From: Ignavibacteria bacterium
GTDB lineage: Bacteria > Bacteroidota > Ignavibacteria > Tepidaquicellales > OLB5
Assembly (NCBI GenBank): GCA_026417195.1
Contig: JAOADS010000034.1
Span: 1-15,161 of the forward strand
Length of the DNA stretch: 15,161 nt
Reading direction: 5' to 3'
The notes beneath the pieces are model-generated. The model ran no database searches. It saw only the letters and a list, made by a program, of their open reading frames with translations, and was not told the origin of the DNA. Positions 7,685 through 14,841 of this stretch are shown here, in pieces. Position 1 is the first letter of the stretch, and the number at the start of each line of letters is the position of its first letter. A program made the position numbers and the translations under genes.

Positions 7685-7686
7685 AC

Positions 7687-7698
7687 AGCAAATTTGCT
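7687..7698. promoter_or_regulatory. Palindrome just before the propeller gene start
   Basis: AGCAAATTTGCT is a perfect 12-bp palindrome two bases upstream of the GTG start at 7684 (minus strand). It could be an operator half-site pair or a small hairpin over the ribosome-binding region. Function is not established. Confidence 0.35.
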
Positions 7699-7727
7699 AA
7701 AGTTAATTGATTTATAACAGGCAAAAT

Positions 7728-7762
7728 AAAAAAGGGGACGGATAATTATTTATATCCGTCCC
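7728..7762 (-). terminator. Intrinsic terminator of the TonB receptor operon
   Basis: A perfect 10-bp GC-rich stem, GGGACGGATA (7735-7744) with TATCCGTCCC (7753-7762) and an 8-nt loop, is followed on the minus strand by six T (A-run at 7728-7733). It lies 17 bases past the receptor stop and separates the receptor operon from the propeller/terC/ctlX group, which must then have its own promoter between here and 7684. Confidence 0.9.
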
Positions 7763-7779
7763 TTGCGTTCGGTAAATAT

Positions 7780-9912
7780 TTACCTGAAAATATATCCCAG
7801 ACTTACTCCTCCGAAAAAATTTCGTTTCGGGCCTGATTCGTAAAATTCCTTTCTGTCGGAATTTATATTTATAAATGCAACATACTTTTTATCGGTGATA
7901 TTATTAAGACCTCCGTAGATAAGAAATTTGAATTTATTTAATGTTATATCTAAACCTAACTGAGCATTAATTAATGTATAAGCCTCAGTTTTCAGTGAAT
8001 CTGTATTGCTGTCATCAACAAACATATCGCCCACATACTGTGCGTTTGATTTAAGATATACCGTATAGTATTTTCCGAAGGTATGCTGATACTTAACTTC
8101 AGCGGTAAAGAAGTTCTTAGGATTTGAAGGTTCATAGTTTCCGCTGAAATCTTTCTCGGTAAGAGTACCTGCAGAATCAATATCTCCGGCAAGGTAACTA
8201 TCATATTTGAAATTCTGAAATGCATATGAACCGTTTAAAGTTAATCCTTTTATCACCTCACTGCTGAATCCTAATTCAATTCCCGTTCGGTTTGAAACCG
8301 CAGCATTTCTGAAATAAACATCTCCGTCAACTACAAACGGTACGATTACATCTTCTATTTTCGTTCTGTAAAATGAGAGTTCAAAGAAAGTGTTTCTGAA
8401 ATATTTTCTCTTTATTCCCTGCACTTCACCCTTGATTCCGGCTTCTATTGAGGTTGATTTCTGAGGCTTGAGATCCGGATTTAATGTATGTAGCCCGTTA
8501 TCAGATGTATATGAATGATTATCCATTTCATTTCCCGCTGGGGAATCAAATCCAAGTCCGAATGATGTGTAAAATGCTATGTGAGGAGTGAGTTTGAGGT
8601 TCAGGGCTGCCTTTGGTGTGAACTTTGCAAATACTATGCTTGTGTCCCTGAAGCCAGCTAATTCATCTTCAGAACGGAATGTTACACGATCATATCTTCC
8701 GCTTACGAGAAGGGAAAGTCTGGATGGTATAATTTCAATCTGATTCAGCCCATAGAAACCTACATTTGAAATAACTTCGTTACTTAATGCCTGGAGATCA
8801 TCTCCTTTTTTTCCTGAAAGGTTGTTGTATTCCCTTATGGGTCCGTCCTGATAGAATAAGTCTGTTCCAACAGTGAATTCATTAGTTCTTCGTTCTCTTT
8901 TCTTACCGAAGTGAAGCTTATTGATGTATCTGAAGGTACCTCCGAGTCCATATCTTGTAAAAAGTCTGTAGGTTCTTGCTGTTCTGTCAAATATTTTTAT
9001 GGTCCCGTAACCTGTTGCTTCAAACGTATGTTTCATGTTTCCTTTTTCAAGACTTGAAAGGAAAGTTACTCCAACTCTTCCTTTTCTTGAGATTCTCTTG
9101 GCATCCCTGTCAAAATCCCTTTTATTTGCCAGTGTATCGTTTTCTTCATACTTTGCTTTTGTGAGAGAACCTGGTAATTTTATAAGTCCGGTAACGAAAT
9201 ATCCGTTAACTGTGAGCTTGGAGTTTTTAGCAAAATCCGTTTCAAAAATTGAGTTAAGTCTATGCTGATATTCCTGTGAATGCTGACGGTAACCCCAGTA
9301 GTTCTGATAACTGTAGTTAGTCATAAATACACTGTTTGGTGTTCTGATCCCTACTTTAATACCATTTTTCCTGAGGTTATATGAGCCGAATTCATTATTT
9401 GTCATTATAAATGAAACAGGAAAGTATTTATCTGTAAGGAAATTAATTACACCTCCGGGTGCATTTGTATAAAGCGAGGAGGAATATCCTCTTACTATTT
9501 CAATTCTGCCTAATGCATCGAAGTCTATTGCTTCTATTCTTGTCTGACCATCTGGTTCTGACTCAGGGATTCCGTCAAGCAAAATCCTTACACCCCTGAT
9601 ACCTGTATTTGAACGGCTTCCGTATCCCCTTATTGTAATTCTCGTATCATGATTTCCGTATCTTGGCTGGAGGAATAATCCTGGTACTGTTGTTAATACA
9701 TCCTGAACACCGATTTTTCTGTCTATTGTCCAGTTGCTCTGAGTTATACGGGTTACCGGATAGGGTATGTCAATTATTTTTTGTTCTAAACGTGTACCGG
9801 TTACTACTATTTCATCAGTCTGATATTTTACAGTATCTTTCGGTTCATCCTGTGAGTAGCTGTTACTAAAAAATATTATGATAAGAAAAAGAAAAACTGT
9901 AAAGTTTTTCAT
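7780..9912 (-). CDS. TonB-dependent outer-membrane receptor
   Basis: 710-aa outer-membrane active transporter that takes up iron complexes or other scarce ligands using TonB/ExbBD energy. A signal peptide (residues 1-20, ending NSYS) precedes QDEP. A TonB box (DEIVVTGTR, 33-41) is followed by a plug domain at about 45-160 with the usual landmarks: VQDVLTTVPGLFLQ, ITIRGYGSRSNTGIRGVRILLDGIP, and LGRIEIVRGYSSSLYTNAPGGVINF. The remainder is a 22-strand-type barrel with repeated aromatic strands, ending LGGVSLGYIFR rather than on the usual final Phe. There is no N-terminal carboxypeptidase-like domain, so it is not SusC-like. The plug resembles FecA-type iron-chelate receptors, but the ligand is not readable from the sequence. 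A GGAG about 7 bases upstream supports the ATG at 9912. Confidence 0.9.
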   Translation of the reverse strand: MKNFTVFLFLIIIFFSNSYSQDEPKDTVKYQTDEIVVTGTRLEQKIIDIPYPVTRITQSNWTIDRKIGVQDVLTTVPGLFLQPRYGNHDTRITIRGYGSRSNTGIRGVRILLDGIPESEPDGQTRIEAIDFDALGRIEIVRGYSSSLYTNAPGGVINFLTDKYFPVSFIMTNNEFGSYNLRKNGIKVGIRTPNSVFMTNYSYQNYWGYRQHSQEYQHRLNSIFETDFAKNSKLTVNGYFVTGLIKLPGSLTKAKYEENDTLANKRDFDRDAKRISRKGRVGVTFLSSLEKGNMKHTFEATGYGTIKIFDRTARTYRLFTRYGLGGTFRYINKLHFGKKRERRTNEFTVGTDLFYQDGPIREYNNLSGKKGDDLQALSNEVISNVGFYGLNQIEIIPSRLSLLVSGRYDRVTFRSEDELAGFRDTSIVFAKFTPKAALNLKLTPHIAFYTSFGLGFDSPAGNEMDNHSYTSDNGLHTLNPDLKPQKSTSIEAGIKGEVQGIKRKYFRNTFFELSFYRTKIEDVIVPFVVDGDVYFRNAAVSNRTGIELGFSSEVIKGLTLNGSYAFQNFKYDSYLAGDIDSAGTLTEKDFSGNYEPSNPKNFFTAEVKYQHTFGKYYTVYLKSNAQYVGDMFVDDSNTDSLKTEAYTLINAQLGLDITLNKFKFLIYGGLNNITDKKYVAFININSDRKEFYESGPKRNFFGGVSLGYIFR

Positions 9913-9960
9913 TGTTTTCTCCAGTTTAGTTTATAAATTAAAGTTTGAGGTATTAGGGAT

Positions 9961-9982
9961 TCTACCCTTTAAAAAGGGTAGA
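9961..9982. repeat. Inverted repeat at the end of the hypothetical gene
   Basis: TCTACCCTTT (9961-9970) and AAAGGGTAGA (9973-9982) form a perfect 10-bp inverted repeat with a 2-base centre. It includes the stop codon of the upstream minus-strand gene and lies about 50 bases before the receptor start. No T-run follows, so it is not a standard terminator; it may affect expression between the two genes. Confidence 0.5.
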
Positions 9983-10330
9983 GATATGAGGAGGTCCTCT
10001 TGCTATGACGTTTAAAATGACGTCATGGACACCTGTTATGCAGTTACAGGAGGAAGTAAATGCAAACAGGTTTAAATCTTCTTTTTCATCAGTATAGTTT
10101 AAATCCGCTATGCGGTTTAAATCATTTTTCTTAAGTTTGATAATATCAATATAAGAGCCAATGAAATGAGCTTTATTAAGCTGAAGAATTTCATTGAAGT
10201 CCGGACCCAAAAAAAGTGATACATTAAATCCCCATAGGAAATATATAGCAAACTTGTGCAATGCAGGTTTACCTATTGGAGAAATTTCAAATTTATTGAC
10301 AACTCTTAATATTCTAAAAGCTAATTTCAA
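9962..10330 (-). CDS. Hypothetical small protein, TTG start
   Basis: 122-aa protein of no recognised family. Its frame begins directly after the TAG of the preceding gene, in the same frame, and contains no ATG at all; the start must be TTG at 10330 or a later TTG at residue 24. One hydrophobic segment (FAIYFLWGFNVSLFLG, about 27-42) could be a membrane anchor or uncleaved signal. The C-terminal part has CNC (C95, C97), a His and GPP (112-114). Small proteins with Cys pairs and a terminal PP are found next to TonB-dependent metal receptors in Bacteroidota (the HYC_CC_PP type). The position next to a receptor fits this, but the match is loose. The codon string for DLN recurs three times at 71-87. 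It could also be a decayed gene. Confidence 0.45.
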   Translation of the reverse strand: MKLAFRILRVVNKFEISPIGKPALHKFAIYFLWGFNVSLFLGPDFNEILQLNKAHFIGSYIDIIKLKKNDLNRIADLNYTDEKEDLNLFAFTSSCNCITGVHDVILNVIARGPPHISTLFKG

Positions 10331-10858
10331 CTATACCTGATTAAGAATATTTTCTCTCTCGTCAAACATTCTTATAAGTTCATCAAGTAAGGAATTGAGT
10401 TTGTTAACTGACTGAGATAGGTCAATCCCTGAGGATGAATTATTTTCAAGTTGTGCAAATTCTGATGAGATATTTTCAACATTTTCCAGAAGTCCGGAAT
10501 CAAATGCATAGAGTTGTTCAAGTTTGTCTTCCTTGACTTTTACAACATCAAATGCTCCGGAGTAACCCCTTGCAGCTGATTTGAACTTAGCAACACATTG
10601 CTGAAGCTTTTTATCAAGTTTATCTAAACCATCTGTTTCAAAGAGCTTCCCTTTTGATGAAAGGTTTAGCAAAACATTTTTGATTTTAGAACTGTTGGCA
10701 TCAAGTTTCGTTGCAAGGGTATTACGAAGTATAGTGTCAAGTTCACGTGAATTGTCACGGTTGACATATCCGTCATAGCCGGGGATAATACGAGCAATTC
10801 TCTCCAGAAAGTTTTCCTTTGACTTTACAGATTCAAGTTTTGAATGAAGGTCTGTCAT
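10331..10858 (-). CDS. Conserved coil-rich cytoplasmic protein of unknown function
   Basis: 175-aa protein without signal peptide or membrane segment. Motifs: a short N-terminal helix, then RIIPGYDGY with following R and E residues (23-39), a central helical region with RGYSGAFDVVKVKEDKLEQLYAFD (97-120), and a C-terminal helix. The GY.GY and GY.G.FD..KV.E..L..LY.FD pattern recalls a widespread uncharacterised family that I remember being encoded beside SPFH/band-7 or zinc-ribbon proteins in diverse bacteria; this is from memory, and no SPFH gene is in the window. The ATG at 10858 follows an A-rich stretch without a Shine-Dalgarno site. It is divergent from the VirK-like gene and probably leads the operon containing the TTG-started gene and the TonB receptor. 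Confidence 0.7.
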   Translation of the reverse strand: MTDLHSKLESVKSKENFLERIARIIPGYDGYVNRDNSRELDTILRNTLATKLDANSSKIKNVLLNLSSKGKLFETDGLDKLDKKLQQCVAKFKSAARGYSGAFDVVKVKEDKLEQLYAFDSGLLENVENISSEFAQLENNSSSGIDLSQSVNKLNSLLDELIRMFDERENILNQV

Positions 10859-10931
10859 ACTTTTTTAGTTAATGTTTATTGATTGATGCAATTATATAAT
10901 TTTTTCACCTATAAAGCAAATCAAATAATTT

Positions 10932-10964
10932 TATTGAAATAGCTTTCAGGAATAATTATCTTTG
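10932..10964 (+). promoter_or_regulatory. Bacteroidota-type promoter of the VirK-like/GT2/propeller operon
   Basis: TATTG (10932-10936) as a -33 element and TATCTTTG (10957-10964) as an exact TAnnTTTG -7 element, separated by 20 bases, match the spacing known for Bacteroidota sigma factors. Transcription should start about 5 bases after the -7 element, at or next to the ATG at 10968, implying a leaderless or nearly leaderless mRNA. Confidence 0.6.
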
Positions 10965-10967
10965 AGT

Positions 10968-11426
10968 ATGCGAACACTATTTGTGATATTATTTATCAAT
11001 TTTCCAATTTTCAGTCAGGGAAGTCAGATACTGAGCTTTAATGAGTTGTATGAAGCCTTACTTGGTGGTTCAAACGTGAATGCTGTTATAAAATATAAAG
11101 ACTGTCGCCTTGTTTCTGATAACGTCGAATATGAATCACCTGATGCTACCGGCGGAATGGAGATAACACCTTTTGAATATTTTGCCAGAGGAATTGTAGG
11201 CAACGATAAAGCTTTCATATCATCCTCAAAAACTGTCCTCATTTATCTGAAAAAATACGGACATGTTTATAATTATGTTAAGCTAAAGCTCATTGAAGAC
11301 GGAAACGTGGAGATTACTGCCAGATATCTCACTACCGATAAATATGAAGTTAAAATGGATGAGACTTTCTATTGTAAGATTAACGACGGTACAAATGCAG
11401 GTGGTGTCTATCTTTTCAGAAAATAG
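10968..11426 (+). CDS. VirK-family-like exported protein
   Basis: 152-aa exported protein. A signal peptide spans residues 1-17 (LFVILFINFPIFSQ). The mature part follows the VirK pattern (family named after Agrobacterium VirK, function unclear): FNELYEALLGGSNVNAVIKYKDCRLV, then GGMEITPFEYFARGIVG, a strand with SSSKTVLI, YNYVKLKLIEDGNVEITARYL, and a final FYCKINDG. Two cysteines (C46, C136) remain after signal removal and could form a disulfide in the periplasm. A TTG at 10962 is in frame two codons earlier, but it lies inside the -7 promoter element, so the ATG at 10968 is the better start. The glycosyltransferase gene begins 2 bases after the stop, so this is the first gene of a four-gene operon. 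Confidence 0.68.
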   Translation: MRTLFVILFINFPIFSQGSQILSFNELYEALLGGSNVNAVIKYKDCRLVSDNVEYESPDATGGMEITPFEYFARGIVGNDKAFISSSKTVLIYLKKYGHVYNYVKLKLIEDGNVEITARYLTTDKYEVKMDETFYCKINDGTNAGGVYLFRK

Positions 11427-11428
11427 TT

Positions 11429-12331
11429 TTGAAGCTCTCTGTCATAATAGTTAATTATAACGTTGCTTCAGAGGTTGATAACTGTATTTCCTCTGTTTAT
11501 AAAATACTCGGTAGTTACGAACCGGAGATAATTGTAGTTGACAATAATTCAACTATCAGGGATATAGAGAGACTACAGGGGAAATATTCTTTTGTGAAGT
11601 TTGAGTTTCTTACTGAAAACCATGGATTCGGAAAAGCAAACAATCAAGGTGTGAACATTGCTGAGGGAGATTACGTTCTTTTTCTAAATCCGGATACGCT
11701 TCTAATAGAGGATTTTATAACTCCTATGGTGGAATTTATATCTAATAACAATAAAGCGGGAGCATGTGGTCCGCAGCTTATTTATCCTGACGGAGACTAT
11801 CAGAATTCCACCGGTCCGAGAACAGGAATATTTTATGAAACTTCTGAGGCATTGATGTTTATTTCTGTTTTGAGAAAACTTTACTGGAACTTTTACCTGA
11901 AAAACAGAGGTGATATTATTCCTGTTGGATGGCTAAGTGCTGCATGCATGTTAGTAAAAAAAGAGATTTTCAGGGCAACAGGCGGATTTGATGAAAGATA
12001 TTTCCTTAATTATGAAGATATAGACTTATGCAGAAGGTTTGAAAATTCGGGATATAAAAATTATTACTTCCCGAAACTTCGTTGTGTTCATACTGATCAC
12101 GCTTCACTTAAAAAAGATTATGAATTGATGGTATATTCACGCTATGAAAGCAGAAAGATATTTGCTGAAAAACATTACGTTCTGCCCGTGAGGATATATG
12201 TGAACTTGATTCATGTACTTGGATTGATTTTACGGTTATTTACAGTATATTTTTTCTATTCCGGTGATGAACTGAAAGGGAGATCGAGAGGATATATAAA
12301 ATCTCTGAAATTATATCTTACATTCATATGA
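11429..12331 (+). CDS. Family 2 glycosyltransferase (rhamnosyltransferase-like)
   Basis: 300-aa GT-A-fold glycosyltransferase that moves a sugar from a nucleotide-sugar donor, probably in surface polysaccharide or glycan synthesis. Landmarks: KLSVIIVNYN at the very start, IIVVDNNS (35-41), HGFGKANNQG (65-74), LFLNPDT (84-90) as the DXD-like donor/metal site, GWLSAACMLVKKEIF (167-181), GGFDERYFLNYEDIDLCRR (185-203) with the acceptor/catalytic acidic residues, and a hydrophobic C-terminal stretch (about 253-276) that may associate with the membrane. The start is TTG: the family's first strand begins right there and no ATG fits. It lies 2 bases after the VirK-like gene, and its stop overlaps the next start (ATGA). 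WbbL/RfbF-type rhamnosyltransferases have this architecture; sugar and acceptor are unknown. Confidence 0.87.
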   Translation: MKLSVIIVNYNVASEVDNCISSVYKILGSYEPEIIVVDNNSTIRDIERLQGKYSFVKFEFLTENHGFGKANNQGVNIAEGDYVLFLNPDTLLIEDFITPMVEFISNNNKAGACGPQLIYPDGDYQNSTGPRTGIFYETSEALMFISVLRKLYWNFYLKNRGDIIPVGWLSAACMLVKKEIFRATGGFDERYFLNYEDIDLCRRFENSGYKNYYFPKLRCVHTDHASLKKDYELMVYSRYESRKIFAEKHYVLPVRIYVNLIHVLGLILRLFTVYFFYSGDELKGRSRGYIKSLKLYLTFI

Positions 12332-13569
12332 AGAAAATAATCTTTCTTTTACTTCTTACACATTCTCTGCACAGTCAGATGACTTTTGTACGTTCACTTG
12401 ACGGCTGGAACATATGGTCTTTAGCATATAATTTCAACAATGGTTCGGTATATGCTGGTTCTACAGGAAGTACCGCCAGGATATTCAGAACCACTAACAA
12501 TGCCGTGAGCTGGGACACTGTTGCATCGGGAAATGGTCAGACGATTTTTTCCATGGCTTTTGATTCTCTGGGTAATATGTATGTTGCAAACAATAACAAT
12601 GGCTTGCTTAAATCAACAAACGGAGGGTTGAATTTCCTAACAATTACGACAAGTGTTTTTGAAGGTTCTGCAGTTCTGTCTGTTGCGTGTTCACGCAAAG
12701 GATATGTTTATGTTGGAACAAATAATGCAGGGGTTTTCAGGAGCACTGATACAGCTAATACATTCACTAATGTTCTGCCTTCACTGCAGGTAATAGTAAT
12801 AAAAACAGATAAGTTTAATCCCTCCATATTGTATGTGGGTACTGCTTCAGCAACGCCGGGACCGAATGGCTTCTACCGTTCGACCGACTGGGGTGCAACA
12901 TTTTCAGCTAATCTCAATCCTAATAAGAGTGTTTATGACATAAATCAACGTAATGCTCCTATGGAAATTTTTAGCGTTGCAACTACATCACCAGGTTACG
13001 TTGACCGTTCGACAGATGGCGGATTAAACTGGATTAACATATCTAGTGGTTATGTTTTTCGGGGACTTACTTCAAATTTTCAGGGAGTGCTTGTAGCAGC
13101 GGGCAACGGAGGAGTTTTTTACTCTACAAATAACGGAGCCACATTTTCCTCAACAAATATTACCTCAAGTTCAACACCTGTGATTTATTTCATAGGTACT
13201 GATAATTGGCAGTATATTTTTGCAGGTGTATCAACCTCAGCAGGGGGGCAAAACGGTGTCTGGGTATGGAAAGATCCCATTGTGGCAGTCAGGAATGATT
13301 CTTATTTCTTACCTTTTGAATTTTTAAACGCATATCCGAATCCATTCAATCCGAAAGTCAGAATAAGATTTGCTTTACATTCAGAATCTTATGTTAAGTT
13401 CATATTAACGAATGCGAACGGTGAAACGGTTATGTTTAAAATTGAAAGATTCCAAACGGGAATTAACGAGACGGAATTTGATTTAAGAGATTTTCCATCT
13501 GGTATATATTTCTGTAAACTTGAATCCCAAAATTATTCTAAAACTATTAAGCTGGCTTATCTTAAATGA
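12328..13569 (+). CDS. T9SS-exported Asp-box propeller protein
   Basis: 413-aa exported protein. A signal peptide covers residues 1-16 (IIFLLLLTHSLHSQ). Six Asp-box-like motifs follow: TTNNAVSW (55), STNGGLNF (96), STDTANTF (139), STDWGATF (185), STDGGLNW (228) and STNNGATF (266), about 38-46 residues apart, as in a beta-propeller of the sortilin/Vps10 or xyloglucanase-like group; no catalytic residues were identified. The T9SS type A sorting domain starts near 333 (LNAYPNPFNPKVRIRF) and ends SGIYFCKLESQNYSKTIKLAYLK. The ATG overlaps the glycosyltransferase stop and the TGA overlaps the next ATG, so three genes are joined by ATGA overlaps. Predicted surface-exposed or released; binding or adhesive role only inferred. 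Confidence 0.83.
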   Translation: MKKIIFLLLLTHSLHSQMTFVRSLDGWNIWSLAYNFNNGSVYAGSTGSTARIFRTTNNAVSWDTVASGNGQTIFSMAFDSLGNMYVANNNNGLLKSTNGGLNFLTITTSVFEGSAVLSVACSRKGYVYVGTNNAGVFRSTDTANTFTNVLPSLQVIVIKTDKFNPSILYVGTASATPGPNGFYRSTDWGATFSANLNPNKSVYDINQRNAPMEIFSVATTSPGYVDRSTDGGLNWINISSGYVFRGLTSNFQGVLVAAGNGGVFYSTNNGATFSSTNITSSSTPVIYFIGTDNWQYIFAGVSTSAGGQNGVWVWKDPIVAVRNDSYFLPFEFLNAYPNPFNPKVRIRFALHSESYVKFILTNANGETVMFKIERFQTGINETEFDLRDFPSGIYFCKLESQNYSKTIKLAYLK

Positions 13570-14774
13570 TTATTTCTTTTGTAATATTTTTATGTTTCAT
13601 AAATTCCATTTTTGCCCAGGGATGGGTTTCGCAGGTATCTGGTACTAATTCAACTCTGATAACTGTGAGTATGATTGATCAGAATACCGGATATGTTTTA
13701 GGGAACACAGTTTATAAAACCACTAACGGAGGTCTTAACTGGGTTCCGCTTCTTTTTGGTAACGGCGAGATTTTCGTCGCTATGGATTTCGTTAATGCAA
13801 ATACAGGTTTTGTAACGGCATTTGATACAAACGGTGTTGTTTACAAGACCACAAACGGAGGACTTAACTGGACTTCAGCTCCGGTTTTACTGGGAACTTC
13901 AACCAGGATGTTTTTCCTGAATTCAAACCAGGGGTATATTGTTGGGCTTGGAGGAACGATATTTGCAACTTTTACCGGAGGCAATCTCTGGATACCTCAA
14001 CTTTCTAATACAACTAATACACTGCTCGGAGTTTATTTTATTAATTCATTTACAGGCTGGACCTGTGGTTTCAACGGTACAGTTCTTAAAACAACCAATG
14101 CCGGCTTGAGCTGGACAGATTTGCAAAGCGGGCTGACGACGACCTTAAGAGATATTTATTTTATTAATTCTAACACGGGTTTTATGTGCGGACTTAACAG
14201 CAGGATTTATAAAACTACTAACGGAGGAAGTAACTGGTCTGAGCTGTATTTTAATTCCTCATGCGGGCTGAATGCAGTTTACTTTCTAAACGATCAGACC
14301 GGATGGATAGCCGGTTGTCTTGGTATAATTGATGCTACAACAAATGGTGGAGTGAGCTGGTTTAGGCAGACAATTGGTATTACAACCAATCTTAACGGAT
14401 TAAGTTTTGTAAATTCTATGACAGGCTGGGCTGTGGGATTTACAGGAAGAATTCTTAAAACGACGAATGGAGGTATTACATTTACAGAACAGAATCAGAA
14501 TTTTATTCCTTCTGAATACGCTTTGCATCAGAATTATCCCAATCCTTTTAACTCTGAGACATGGATTGAATTTTTGTTACCGGTTTCTGGTTTCGTCTCG
14601 CTTGATGTATTTGACGTATCAGGCAGGTTAGTTGCAAAACTAATTAATGGTTTTAAAGAAGCAGGAAATCACAAAGTAAAGTTTGATGGAGGGAATCTCA
14701 GTTCAGGGTTGTATTTTTACAAATTGAATTGTAACGGCTTTACCGCTGTTAGGAAAATGATATTTCTTAAATAG
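13566..14774 (+). CDS. T9SS-exported seven-repeat YCF48/BNR-like propeller protein
   Basis: 402-aa exported protein. A signal peptide covers residues 1-18 (SFVIFLCFINSIFAQ). Seven repeats, each with a TG(W/F/Y) strand and an Asp-box, run from about 30 to 310; Asp-boxes begin at 52, 95, 135 (degenerate TFTGGNLW), 176, 217, 258 and 299, so the period settles at exactly 41 residues. This fits a seven-bladed YCF48-like beta-propeller. In the Photosystem II context YCF48 is an assembly factor; here the fold is reused in a secreted protein. The T9SS sorting domain starts near 316 (SEYALHQNYPNPFN), followed by SLDVFDVSGRLV, LSSGLYFYKL and a terminal AVRKMIFLK. Its ATG overlaps the preceding stop. 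Last gene of the operon. Ligand unknown. Confidence 0.85.
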   Translation: MIISFVIFLCFINSIFAQGWVSQVSGTNSTLITVSMIDQNTGYVLGNTVYKTTNGGLNWVPLLFGNGEIFVAMDFVNANTGFVTAFDTNGVVYKTTNGGLNWTSAPVLLGTSTRMFFLNSNQGYIVGLGGTIFATFTGGNLWIPQLSNTTNTLLGVYFINSFTGWTCGFNGTVLKTTNAGLSWTDLQSGLTTTLRDIYFINSNTGFMCGLNSRIYKTTNGGSNWSELYFNSSCGLNAVYFLNDQTGWIAGCLGIIDATTNGGVSWFRQTIGITTNLNGLSFVNSMTGWAVGFTGRILKTTNGGITFTEQNQNFIPSEYALHQNYPNPFNSETWIEFLLPVSGFVSLDVFDVSGRLVAKLINGFKEAGNHKVKFDGGNLSSGLYFYKLNCNGFTAVRKMIFLK

Positions 14775-14812
14775 GAACCTTATCTTTTTATAAATGGATT
14801 AAATTGTTACAT

Positions 14813-14820
14813 TAGATTTG
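14813..14820 (+). promoter_or_regulatory. Bacteroidota-type -7 element
   Basis: TAGATTTG fits TAnnTTTG and lies 21 bases before the ATG at 14842, implying a short leader. No clear -33 TTTG is seen about 20 bases upstream (only TTTTTATA). It suggests the cysteine-rich gene has its own promoter rather than depending on the propeller operon; no terminator is visible between them. Confidence 0.45.
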
Positions 14821-14841
14821 TCAAACTAAATCATAACTAAA

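Noticed and set aside
10017..10026. ATGACGTCAT palindrome
   Set aside because: It is internal to a coding frame, isolated and only 10 bp long; no partner site was seen.
10072..10120. Three copies of GTTTAAATC as a possible iteron or CRISPR-like repeat
   Set aside because: They are unevenly spaced, short, and explained by three Asp-Leu-Asn triplets in the overlapping minus-strand frame.
13700..14480. Repeated ACNAACGGAGG strings as a DNA repeat array or CRISPR
   Set aside because: They encode the TTNGG of successive Asp-boxes in the propeller; the DNA between them diverges as coding sequence.
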